Source: Bacteroidales bacterium
GTDB lineage: Bacteria > Bacteroidota > Bacteroidia > Bacteroidales > UBA1715
Assembly: GCA_017618935.1 (NCBI GenBank)
Contig: JAFZTG010000091.1
Location: 1 to 18,650 of the forward strand
Length of the DNA: 18,650 bases
Reading direction: 5' to 3'
The notes beneath the pieces were generated by a model that was not told where the DNA came from, did no database searches, and saw nothing but the letters and a program-made list of their open reading frames with translations. Made by a program: the position numbers and the translations under genes. Every line of letters begins with the position of its first letter. Position 1 is the stretch's first letter. Shown piece by piece: positions 1 to 7,757 of the stretch.

Positions 1-1
1 C

Positions 2-310
2 GTACCGACGGCGTTTGCCCCGATGAACCCCGCGCACAGTGTTAGAACGTTCCAGCCGAAAGGTTACAACCTGAAGACGTGCGAGATCTCGGTATTCGAC
101 AAGTGGGGTAACCTGTTGTGGCACTCGGATGCTGTAGAGGACGGCAAGTTCGTGGGCTCATGGGACGGTAGATACGAAGGCAAGATGTTGAAGTCCGACG
201 TATATATCTGGAAGATGGAGGCAACGTTCCTTGACGGACAAGTCTGGGAAGGTTTCGATGTTGGTCACGGCAAGAAGGCTAAGTTCGGTAGCGTGACTTT
301 GGTTCGATAA
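2..310 (+). CDS. C-terminal end of a T9SS type B sorted secreted protein (partial)
   Basis: The reading frame is open from base 2 and ends at TAA 308-310, giving 102 residues of the C terminus of a larger protein whose start lies left of the window. The segment opens VPTAFAPMNPAHS, then has FQPKGYNL, a strand carrying ISVFDKWGNLLW, a WDGRYEGK turn and DVYIWKMEA. This order is that of the gliding-motility-associated or T9SS type B C-terminal domain, the signal that sends proteins through the type IX secretion system to the cell surface or medium. The ATG at 23 is internal to the domain and should not be taken as a start. Codons end mostly in G or C, unlike the A/T-ending codons of most later genes. 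The function of the missing N-terminal part cannot be told. A hairpin terminator follows 21 bases after the stop. Confidence 0.88.
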   Translation, partial: VPTAFAPMNPAHSVRTFQPKGYNLKTCEISVFDKWGNLLWHSDAVEDGKFVGSWDGRYEGKMLKSDVYIWKMEATFLDGQVWEGFDVGHGKKAKFGSVTLVR

Positions 311-331
311 GAAATCCTAACGGACGATATG

Positions 332-368
332 AAACAAGGAGATGTGACAGATTCGCATCTCCTTGTTT
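332..368 (+). terminator. Hairpin terminator after the type B sorting-domain gene
   Basis: A perfect 13-bp inverted repeat pairs 332-344 (AAACAAGGAGATG) with 356-368 (CATCTCCTTGTTT) around an 11-nt loop. It runs into a short T-rich stretch (TTGTTTTG). It lies 21 bases after the stop at 310. Because the arms have A and T ends it could also work on the minus strand for tsaD, which ends at 406. Confidence 0.75.
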
Positions 369-374
369 TGTACC

Positions 375-406
375 ATGTAGAGACGCGATTTATCGCGTCT
401 CTACAT
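375..406. repeat. REP-like palindrome, family GTAGAGACGCG, copy 1
   Basis: Perfect 15-bp arms 375-389 and 392-406 flank a 2-nt TT loop, so either strand begins ATGTAGAGACGCGAT. The foot carries GTAG (377-380), and CTAC (401-404) supplies GTAG on the other strand. The last paired base, 406, is also the final base of the tsaD stop codon. Two related copies occur at 10396-10421 and 18404-18435. They share TAGAGACGCG but have a different core (CCATGG instead of ATTTAT). With no T-tract on either side it is not a classic terminator, although its hairpin could protect the 3' end of tsaD mRNA. Confidence 0.8.
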
Positions 407-1446
407 TATTTTCCAAAATATTCTTGTAAAGAGTATCGAGCTCGTGGAGCTAAGTCTTGCGTGGCAAATTGTCCTGCCATATACTTATGATATGCGGCCA
501 ATCCTATCATTGCCGCGTTGTCGGTTGTGTATCGCAATTCGGGGAGGAATGTTCTCCAGTGATATTTTTCTCCTGTTGCGACAATGGCATCGCGTAACCC
601 TGAATTTGCGGCGACACCACCACCAATCACAACATCGCGAATACCTGTTTGCTTTGCAGCAAGAATGAGTTTTTTCATTAAAATGTCGATGATAGTTGCT
701 TGTGCCGAAGCGCAAATGTCATCAATGTTTTCTTCAATAAAATTCGGATTTTGTTTCACTTCTTTTTGCAAAAAATAGAGAAGCGACGTTTTGAATCCGC
801 TAAAACTATAATCTAAATCGGGAATCTGAGGTTTGCTAAATTGAAATGCCTTGGGATTTCCCAATTTTGCGTGTCTGTCAATGTGTGGTCCGCCAGGATA
901 GGGTAGCCCCAACACTTTCGCCGATTTGTCGAATGCTTCGCCAGCGGCGTCGTCAATGGTTGTCCCGATAATTTCCATGTCGGTGAAACTCTTCACTACA
1001 ATGATTTGTGAATGTCCGCCAGAAACCAATAAACAGAGGAACGGGAATTGCGCCTGTTCTTTTCCCACTGTTTCGGGAGTGACGAGAAAATTTGCCAGCA
1101 CGTGTCCGTGTAAATGATTGACTTCTATTAGTTTACAATTATTTGCTAATGCGAATGCTTTTGCAAAGGAACTTCCCACCAAAAGAGAACCGAGCAAACC
1201 TGGACCTCGTGTAAATCCCACGGCATCAATATCGTTGATGGAAACACCTGCTTGTTTCAGTGCATCGTCAACCACAGGAATGATGTTTTGCTGATGAGAA
1301 CGGGATGCCAGTTCTGGAACAACACCGCCGTATCGTTCGTGAACTTTTTGACTTGCAATGGTGTTGGAAAGCAAGACCCCATCACGTAGGACGGCAGCCG
1401 ATGTGTCGTCGCACGAAGATTCTATGGCAAGAATAGTTGTACTCAT
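406..1446 (-). CDS. tsaD: tRNA N6-adenosine threonylcarbamoyltransferase TsaD
   Basis: TsaD transfers the threonylcarbamoyl group from threonylcarbamoyl-AMP to A37 of ANN-decoding tRNAs, together with TsaB and TsaE, in the cytoplasm. The 346-residue product has the usual length and all the hallmarks: an N-terminal ESSCDDTS motif (9-16), the metal-binding HLHGH (His111 and His115), the VSGGHS loop (141-146), GGGVAAN (275-281) of the nucleotide fold, and TTDNAAMIG with Asp309 as the third metal ligand. Translation starts at ATG 1446 with MSTTILAIESS, matching the family start, and stops at TAA 408-406. The gene stands divergent from the TamB-like gene, with about 70 bases between starts, and ends against a REP-like palindrome. 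Neither tsaB nor tsaE lies in the window. The identification is firm. Confidence 0.97.
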   Translation of the reverse strand: MSTTILAIESSCDDTSAAVLRDGVLLSNTIASQKVHERYGGVVPELASRSHQQNIIPVVDDALKQAGVSINDIDAVGFTRGPGLLGSLLVGSSFAKAFALANNCKLIEVNHLHGHVLANFLVTPETVGKEQAQFPFLCLLVSGGHSQIIVVKSFTDMEIIGTTIDDAAGEAFDKSAKVLGLPYPGGPHIDRHAKLGNPKAFQFSKPQIPDLDYSFSGFKTSLLYFLQKEVKQNPNFIEENIDDICASAQATIIDILMKKLILAAKQTGIRDVVIGGGVAANSGLRDAIVATGEKYHWRTFLPELRYTTDNAAMIGLAAYHKYMAGQFATQDLAPRARYSLQEYFGK

Positions 1447-1461
1447 ATTTTTTATTTTCGG

Positions 1462-1492
1462 TTGATACCTACCGACTTATGTTCTATATTTG
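1462..1492 (+). promoter_or_regulatory. Bacteroidota-type promoter of the TamB-like gene
   Basis: TTG at 1462-1464 (-33) and TATATTTG at 1485-1492 (-7, consensus TAnnTTTG) are separated by 20 bases, the usual spacing. Transcription would start near 1498-1500. The -7 box covers the TTG at 1490, so that codon cannot serve as the start of a message made from this promoter. Confidence 0.72.
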
Positions 1493-1496
1493 CACG

Positions 1497-1504
1497 CAAA
1501 AATA
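1497..1504 (-). promoter_or_regulatory. Possible -7 element for tsaD
   Basis: On the minus strand 1504-1497 reads TATTTTTG, which fits TAnnTTTG, 51 bases upstream of the tsaD start. No convincing TTG is found at the expected distance upstream. The region is AT-rich, so the match could be chance. Confidence 0.3.
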
Positions 1505-1516
1505 CGCTTATTTTCG

Positions 1517-4500
1517 TTGAGAGTGCTAAAACGTATCGCAAAAATATTCGCTTGGATTTTTGGTTCCCTTGTGGGTATCGTGCTCTTGGCGTATATGTTG
1601 TTGCAGATTCCGGCCGTTCAAAAAAAATTGACTGACGTCGTTTCTGAAAAGGTTGGCTCGCTCATCGGCATGCACATAGAAATTGGTCACGTCGTCCCGA
1701 TTCCGTGGGACGGATTGGTGTTGAGAGATGTTATAATGACGAATTCTCAAAACGATACCGTTCTTCGGTCTGCAAGCATAAAGGCTGTTCTTGACAGAAT
1801 GCAGTTGGACTCGTCGTTTGTTTCCATAAAGGAAATTGGCTTGTCGAAACCAATGATTTGTGTAGAAAAGGATAGCTTTGGAAACCTCAATATAGCGTCG
1901 TTGTTGGAAGCGCTGAGTTCATCCGACACATCTTCGAAATTTCATTTGCAAATACACGAAATTTCTATTCGGGATGCCAATGTGCGTTATCGCGATTTGA
2001 CCGAAGAGCAACATGCTGAATATGGCGTAAATTTCAGCAACATTGCGTTGTCGAAATTGTTTGTCCAAGCGCATGATTTTTCTATGTACGATGGAAATTA
2101 TGCTCTTGCCATTGATAATCTTTCGTGTGAGGAACAGTCGGGATTGAAAATTCAGTATCTGCACACGTCGGCAACAATGAGCGATACGTTGATTCGTTGT
2201 GAGGATTTGTCATTATACACACCACAGACAAAACTTGCGGCACAGGATTTTTCCATGAAATATGCCGATTTTTCAGATTTCTCGGATTTTTGCGAGAAGG
2301 TTTATTTGTCTGCTCACGTGCGAAGAACAACTGTCGCTCTTCACGACATCTCGTATTTTGCTCCCTCGTTGAAGGATTTCCCGTATTCGTGCTCTGTTGA
2401 AGGCGAGATGGAAGGTACGATTTCGGATTTTGCGATTGAAAATCTTCATATCGGATATGGTAGAAGTTCGCAGTTTGTCGGGTCTGTTTCGGCAAAAGGA
2501 TTGCCCAATGTGGAAGAAACGCAATTTGTCATAAATGCGAAGAAACTGATAACTAATCAGTTCGACATAGAACATACGCAAGTACCTCCTTTCGACGAGG
2601 AACAGTTTGTGTCATTGCCAAGCACGTTACGAAATCTCACGTATTTTAATTATGTAGGAACGGTCAAAGGTGTTTGGAATGACTTGTCAGCAAAAGGCGT
2701 TTTGATTACTAATGCGGGAAAAGTCTCTACCGATGCGCGTCTCACGCAGAAAAAGACGAATGTTTGTACGGGAAAGATTGCTTTTGATGATTTTGATTTG
2801 TCAACGTGTTTGTCGGGTATGACGCTATTGGGGAAGGCAACAGGAAATTTGGACATTGATGCCTCGTTTAATTCCGATTCGCTGATTAAGGCACAAATTG
2901 CAGGGACGCTTGATAAACTGGAGTTTAACGACTATGAATATACCGGATTGAATATTGACGGGAAACTTTCAGCTCGCAAGTTTTTCGGAAAGTTTGACAT
3001 TGACGACCCCAATCTCAAAATGCGTTTTGGCGGATTGGTCGATATTTCCAAAGACGTGCCCGATTTCCGTTTTATTTCAAATGTAGAGAAAGCAAAACTC
3101 GACAAGTTGCATATTTTCAACGATAGTCTTTCAAACGCGGCATTCCGGCTCAGCGTTGACTTTCAGGGTGCCGAGTTAGACGATATGAGTGGCGACGTGT
3201 CGATTCGCGATTTTCGATATTCTAACGCCAAGGGACAAATAGCAACGAAAAACATAGCATTGAATGTGGAACACGAAAACAAGAGGACTATTCGACTACA
3301 TTCGGCGTTTGTTGATGCTTCGGTGGAAGGCGAGGGGAAATACACAGATTTGACCTATAGCGTGTTGGCATTGCTCAAAAAACACTTGGATTTTCTTCCG
3401 ACAATTACTGAAAAATATGCTCAATCCGAGGATTTTGCCGCAGAGGTTGAGATAAAGCAGATGGATACGATTTTTTCTTTGTTGCAGTCGAATGTGCGAA
3501 TTGCTGAACATACGAAGATTCAGGCTCAATACCAGCATTCCAACAATGTGTGCGATGTAAGAATAAGTTCTCCGAAGTTCTCATATAATTCTGTGGAATT
3601 GCATAAATGCAAGATGGATTGTTCGGTTAGTGAAGAAAGCATATCATACAATGCAATTGCTTATTTGTCGGATTCTTTACATAGGTCGTCAACAAACAAT
3701 TCTTTGAGATTGCAAGGTTTTGTAAAACGAGGAGATTTGTCAACCGAACTGGATTGGGCGTATCGCGATGCGATTAAGACAACGGGCAAAATTTCCCTTG
3801 ATGGTTCTATGATTTCCAAGGGTGAGAATAAACTTCCTAAGTTTGAGTTGGTTATTCAACCAACGACCATTCAGGTGGAAGATTCGGTGTGGAATGTTGC
3901 GCAATCGACTATTGTTATTGATTCCACAAAAATTTCAATTACAAACTTTTCTTTGTCAAAGGACGCAAAGAAAATCTCGGTCGACGGAACAATTTCCGAA
4001 AATCCCGAGGATGTAGTTGTCGTTAACGTTGACAATTATGATTTGAGCGAGATAAATCCTATTATAAATAATGCACGAATTCGTTTGGCAGGACCGCTGC
4101 AAGGTCGCGTGCGCCTGAAAAACTTGTATGCCACGCCGCTTGTGTTTGCCGATGTGCAGTCTTCAAACATTTCGTTTAACGACAATCCGCTTGGCGAAAT
4201 GCGTGTTCGTAGTTTCTGGGAAAATAGGGAAAAGGCTTTGCTTATGAAAATGTACATTCGTAAGGATAATACCCCGAATTTTGCCGTTGAAGGAAAGTAC
4301 GTGCCACAAAAGGATTCTGTGCATTTTGATGTGAGTTTGACCGATTTTAAATTGGATAATTTCTCGGAAATTCTGCAAGGCACGGTCGATAATATTGTGG
4401 GAATGGCAAATGGCGATATTGACGTTGACGGAAAACTTTCAAATCTTACGTATTCGGGTGAAATTGAAATCGCAAACGGCTCAATGTTAGTAAATTACAC

Positions 4501-5887
4501 TAATGTGCCTTACACATTTTCTGGTAAGTTGAAAGCACGGAAAACACGTTTTTTCTTTTCTGATTTTTCTATTGCCGACGCACAAAACAATCAAGGCAAA
4601 ATCCATGGTTTTCTTGATGTGAAAGAGATTACCAATCCTCATTATCTTTTCGACATTCAGACACCTAAAATGCTTGTGATGAAAACCACGGCAAAGGACA
4701 ACGATTATTTTTATGGTACTATTTATTATAATGGTACGGCAAAAATCGATGGCGATTTGAATGAGACAGACATTTCGGGAAACGGAACGACGCTGGAGAA
4801 CACCATTTGTAGCGTTCCTGTTAGCTATTCGGAATTGTCGGGTTCATACGATTTCTTGTTTTTCTCAACGGATTCGCTCACAGTGCAAACCTACGAGAAA
4901 GTAAAATCGTCGTCGGGGTTGACGCTGAACCTCACGTTGAACGTGACCCCCGATGCTCAGGCACAAATAATTTTTGACCCGAAAGTCGGCGATATAATAA
5001 AAGCGCGAGGAGCGGGAAATCTTCAGGTGAAGATGGATAAAGGCGGTGATTTGCAGATGTATGGAAAATATCAGATAGAAGAAGGAGATTACCTTTTTAC
5101 GCTTAAAAATTTGATAAACAAGAAATTGATACTGCAAAAAGGCGGAACGATTGTTTGGAATGGCGATCCTTTGAATGCTCAGGTCGATTTGTCGGCCAAT
5201 TACGAAACAAAGGCGTCGCCACAACCCTTGTTCGACAGTACGGTGAATGCCTCGAAAAGAATTCCTGTAACGTGCCAGGCGCATTTGAAGAATAATTTGT
5301 TGTCCCCCGACATTTCATACGACATACTGGTGCCGTCGTCGGCCACGCAAGTTTCGGAAGTGTTGTCAACATTGAGTGAAGATGAGATGACGTTGCAATT
5401 TTTCTCGCTTATGTTACAAAGTGCTTTTATGGCGGTCAATTCAGGTTCGGGCGTAGGAAGTTCCGTGTCGTTTGAGGTGCTGAGCAACCAGTTTAATAAT
5501 TTGTTGTCGCAAATAGACCCCGATATGGACGTGAGCGTGAATTACCGAATGGGAACCGACAACGTGACGAACAATGAGTTCGAGTTTGGTATTTCCCGAC
5601 AGTTCTGGAATGATAGGATAATGGTGAATGTCAACGGTTATACGGATTTTGGAGGCACGGGCGAAACCGAACAATCGTCGGACCAAAATCAGACAAATGA
5701 TTTTTCTGGCAATGTGAGTGTTGAGATGAAACTCAATAAAAAAGGTACTATCAAAGTGAAGGGATTTTCGCGTAGCAATGAAGACGAGTTGTCCGAAAAA
5801 AGAGAAAATACCAATGGCGTAGGGTTCTTTTTCACGAAAGATTTTAACACTGTAAAAGATTTATTTCGCAAAAATCAAGAAGAATAA
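1517..5887 (+). CDS. TamB-like (DUF490/AsmA-superfamily) envelope biogenesis protein
   Basis: This is a very long inner-membrane-anchored periplasmic protein of 1456 residues from the chosen start. TamB relatives form an elongated beta-taco bridge between the membranes and are linked to outer-membrane protein assembly or lipid transport. A basic N terminus (LKRIAKI) is followed by one hydrophobic anchor, FAWIFGSLVGIVLLAYMLL, and then QIPAVQKKLTDVVSEKVGSLIG, which is typical of this family. The middle is a long beta-rich AsmA-like region. The C-terminal part carries the conserved TamB region, with GKYQIEEGDYLFTLKNLINK, then WNGDPLNAQVDLSANYE, and later SPDISYDILVPS. The frame is open from TTG 1490, but that codon lies inside the promoter -7 box, so the start is TTG 1517 or GTG 1523 (1454 residues). 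It is divergent from tsaD. There is no clear terminator after the stop. The family is firm; the exact cargo is not known. Confidence 0.9.
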   Translation: MRVLKRIAKIFAWIFGSLVGIVLLAYMLLQIPAVQKKLTDVVSEKVGSLIGMHIEIGHVVPIPWDGLVLRDVIMTNSQNDTVLRSASIKAVLDRMQLDSSFVSIKEIGLSKPMICVEKDSFGNLNIASLLEALSSSDTSSKFHLQIHEISIRDANVRYRDLTEEQHAEYGVNFSNIALSKLFVQAHDFSMYDGNYALAIDNLSCEEQSGLKIQYLHTSATMSDTLIRCEDLSLYTPQTKLAAQDFSMKYADFSDFSDFCEKVYLSAHVRRTTVALHDISYFAPSLKDFPYSCSVEGEMEGTISDFAIENLHIGYGRSSQFVGSVSAKGLPNVEETQFVINAKKLITNQFDIEHTQVPPFDEEQFVSLPSTLRNLTYFNYVGTVKGVWNDLSAKGVLITNAGKVSTDARLTQKKTNVCTGKIAFDDFDLSTCLSGMTLLGKATGNLDIDASFNSDSLIKAQIAGTLDKLEFNDYEYTGLNIDGKLSARKFFGKFDIDDPNLKMRFGGLVDISKDVPDFRFISNVEKAKLDKLHIFNDSLSNAAFRLSVDFQGAELDDMSGDVSIRDFRYSNAKGQIATKNIALNVEHENKRTIRLHSAFVDASVEGEGKYTDLTYSVLALLKKHLDFLPTITEKYAQSEDFAAEVEIKQMDTIFSLLQSNVRIAEHTKIQAQYQHSNNVCDVRISSPKFSYNSVELHKCKMDCSVSEESISYNAIAYLSDSLHRSSTNNSLRLQGFVKRGDLSTELDWAYRDAIKTTGKISLDGSMISKGENKLPKFELVIQPTTIQVEDSVWNVAQSTIVIDSTKISITNFSLSKDAKKISVDGTISENPEDVVVVNVDNYDLSEINPIINNARIRLAGPLQGRVRLKNLYATPLVFADVQSSNISFNDNPLGEMRVRSFWENREKALLMKMYIRKDNTPNFAVEGKYVPQKDSVHFDVSLTDFKLDNFSEILQGTVDNIVGMANGDIDVDGKLSNLTYSGEIEIANGSMLVNYTNVPYTFSGKLKARKTRFFFSDFSIADAQNNQGKIHGFLDVKEITNPHYLFDIQTPKMLVMKTTAKDNDYFYGTIYYNGTAKIDGDLNETDISGNGTTLENTICSVPVSYSELSGSYDFLFFSTDSLTVQTYEKVKSSSGLTLNLTLNVTPDAQAQIIFDPKVGDIIKARGAGNLQVKMDKGGDLQMYGKYQIEEGDYLFTLKNLINKKLILQKGGTIVWNGDPLNAQVDLSANYETKASPQPLFDSTVNASKRIPVTCQAHLKNNLLSPDISYDILVPSSATQVSEVLSTLSEDEMTLQFFSLMLQSAFMAVNSGSGVGSSVSFEVLSNQFNNLLSQIDPDMDVSVNYRMGTDNVTNNEFEFGISRQFWNDRIMVNVNGYTDFGGTGETEQSSDQNQTNDFSGNVSVEMKLNKKGTIKVKGFSRSNEDELSEKRENTNGVGFFFTKDFNTVKDLFRKNQEE

Positions 5888-5920
5888 TCTGCGAAATATC
5901 AAAAAATATCGTAAATATGC

Positions 5921-5950
5921 TTGTTGTCTAAAAAAACATTTCTATTTTTG
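5921..5950 (+). promoter_or_regulatory. Promoter of the OmpA-like/TPR lipoprotein gene
   Basis: TTG at 5921-5923 and TATTTTTG at 5943-5950 are separated by 19 bases and match the Bacteroidota -33/-7 pattern. The start of transcription would fall near 5956, leaving an AT-rich leader of about 45 nt. The 114 bases between the TamB-like stop and the lipoprotein start hold this promoter and no clear terminator. Confidence 0.68.
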
Positions 5951-6001
5951 TTTGTTGAAAATACTATAAGGTAACAAATTGTTAAATTCAAATTTAAGAA
6001 A

Positions 6002-7693
6002 ATGAAGAAAAAATCTATTTTTCAAATTGTTCTTGGGTCTGCGGTACTATTGGCGATAGGTTGTAGTAGCCCAAACAAAATGTTAAAAAATGCTGCTACG
6101 GTACGTTATAATGTTACTCCCGATCCCCTTGAAATGAAGGGCGACAGCGTTGATGTATCTGTAACTGTTATGTATCCAGCAAAATATTTCAACAAAAATG
6201 CTGTATTGGAATTAACTCCAGTGTTGAAAGGTGATGGAGCTTCTGCTTCATACAAACCTGCAACGTTGCAAGGCGAAAAAGTTCAAGGCAATGGTGCCGT
6301 AATCTCTAGTGCAGGTGGCACATATACGTATACAGGAAAAGTTGCTTACGAAGATGCTTTGTTGGCTTCCGATTTGATGGTTAACAGCAAAGTGACTGTG
6401 AAGAAAAAATCAGTTGATTTGCCAGCTGTGAAAATTGCAGAAGGTGTTATCGCAACAGCTGCTTTGTTGCAGGATGACGCTCTTCCAATCGTTTCTGAAA
6501 ACCAATTCAAACGTTCAGAAGTGTTGACTTCGGAATCTGAAATCGTATTCCAAATCAACAATGCTTCGGTTCAATCAAAAGAACTTTCAAAACAAGGTAT
6601 CAAGGATATGAAGACTTTTGCTAAGAATGCAGAAGCTGACACAACAATGTCTTTGAAGAGCGTCGCAATCGTTGGTTACGCTTCTCCTGATGGACCAGAA
6701 GACGGCAACGAAAGTTTGGCAAAGAATCGTCAAGCTGCTGCTGAAAAAGCTTTGAAGGGCTCTATCAAAACAGAATACGAAGCTAATTACACTGCAGAAG
6801 ACTGGGATGGTTTCCGTCAATTGATGGAATCTTCTTCTATTGGTGATAAAGATGCTATCTTGAACATCCTTTCTCAATATTCTGATCCAGTTGTTCGTGA
6901 GGCAGAAATCAAGAAAATGGGTGTTGTTTACAAAGAAATCGCTAACAGCATTCTTCCTCAGTTGCGTCGTTCAAAAATCGTTGTAAGTGCTGAAAAAGTT
7001 GGTAAATCTGACGATGTTCTTTTGTCGGCTGGTTTGGGTAAATCTGATGTGAAACTTACTGAAGACGAATACTTGTTCGCTGCAACTATCGCAGAAAATG
7101 CTGACGATGCAGAAAAAATCTTGAAGAACGGTACTACTGCATATTCAGATTCTTGGAAAATCGTTAACAATTTAGGTTGCGTTCAATTAGAGGCAAATAA
7201 ATTCGAAGATGCTCAAGCTTCTTTCGCTCGTGCTGACGAACTTTCAGAAGGCGACAAGGCTGTTAAGAACAACTTGGGTGCTTTGGCTGTAAAACAAGGC
7301 GATTTGGCAAAAGGTTATGAATATTTCGAAGTTGCACAAGGTGCTGGTTCTGAAGTAAAATACAACATGGGTACTGTAAAGGTAAAAGAAGGTGACTACC
7401 CAACTGCTGTTGAAATGTTCGGTAGCAACAAGACTTTCAACGCTGCTCTTGCTAAATTGTTGGCTGGCGATGTTGACGGTGCTCTAAGCACAGTTAACGA
7501 TGTTGAAAATCCAGATGCTTCTTGCGACTACTTGAAAGCTGTTATCGGTGCAAGACAGAAAAACATTGATATGATCGTAACGAATTTGAAATCTGCTATC
7601 GACAAAGATTCTTCTTTCCGCGACAGAGCAAAGAAAGATTTGGAATTTAGAGATTTTGCAGAAGATTCAAGTTTTGAAGCAGTTGTAAAATAG
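6002..7693 (+). CDS. Lipoprotein with OmpA-like region and C-terminal TPR-like repeats
   Basis: The 563-residue product begins with a lipoprotein signal, MKKKSIFQIVLGSAVLLAIGC, placing the lipidated cysteine at residue 21. The following SSPNK lacks the acidic stretch that often marks surface-exported lipoproteins in this phylum, so a periplasm-facing anchor seems more likely (inference). Residues about 25-165 are beta-rich and unassigned. Residues about 178-253 resemble an OmpA C-terminal domain, with VAIVGYASPDGPE, then N-x-S-L-A-x-N-R-Q-A-A-A, the segment that binds peptidoglycan in OmpA proteins. Residues about 385-540 contain helical TPR-like repeats (NNLGCVQLEANKFEDAQASF, NNLGALAVKQGDLAKGYEYF). 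Codons are strongly biased to A/T-ending forms (gct, gaa, aaa), suggesting strong expression. The gene is monocistronic, with its own promoter and a strong terminator. I recognise the architecture as common in Bacteroidales but know no established gene name. A role linking outer membrane and cell wall is inference. Confidence 0.85.
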   Translation: MKKKSIFQIVLGSAVLLAIGCSSPNKMLKNAATVRYNVTPDPLEMKGDSVDVSVTVMYPAKYFNKNAVLELTPVLKGDGASASYKPATLQGEKVQGNGAVISSAGGTYTYTGKVAYEDALLASDLMVNSKVTVKKKSVDLPAVKIAEGVIATAALLQDDALPIVSENQFKRSEVLTSESEIVFQINNASVQSKELSKQGIKDMKTFAKNAEADTTMSLKSVAIVGYASPDGPEDGNESLAKNRQAAAEKALKGSIKTEYEANYTAEDWDGFRQLMESSSIGDKDAILNILSQYSDPVVREAEIKKMGVVYKEIANSILPQLRRSKIVVSAEKVGKSDDVLLSAGLGKSDVKLTEDEYLFAATIAENADDAEKILKNGTTAYSDSWKIVNNLGCVQLEANKFEDAQASFARADELSEGDKAVKNNLGALAVKQGDLAKGYEYFEVAQGAGSEVKYNMGTVKVKEGDYPTAVEMFGSNKTFNAALAKLLAGDVDGALSTVNDVENPDASCDYLKAVIGARQKNIDMIVTNLKSAIDKDSSFRDRAKKDLEFRDFAEDSSFEAVVK

Positions 7694-7710
7694 TTTTCTT
7701 AAATTGATAT

Positions 7711-7746
7711 AAAAAAGGGAATTGACTTTGGTCGATTCCCTTTTTT
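7711..7746. terminator. Bidirectional terminator between the convergent lipoprotein and mqnD genes
   Basis: A 16-bp stem pairs 7711-7726 (AAAAAAGGGAATTGAC) with 7731-7746 (GTCGATTCCCTTTTTT) around the loop TTTG, with one T-G wobble. It gives a T-tract on both strands, as expected for a shared terminator. It lies 17 bases after the lipoprotein stop and 11 bases after the mqnD stop. Confidence 0.92.
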
Positions 7747-7757
7747 GTTGCCGTAAC

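Noticed and set aside
5888..6001. A terminator or small gene between the TamB-like and lipoprotein genes
   Set aside because: Only AT-rich sequence with a good promoter is visible. The repeated ATATC pieces do not form a stable hairpin.
7711..7746. Possibility that this palindrome is another REP copy
   Set aside because: It lacks GTAG, has A/T-tracts on both sides and lies between convergent stops, as a normal bidirectional terminator does.
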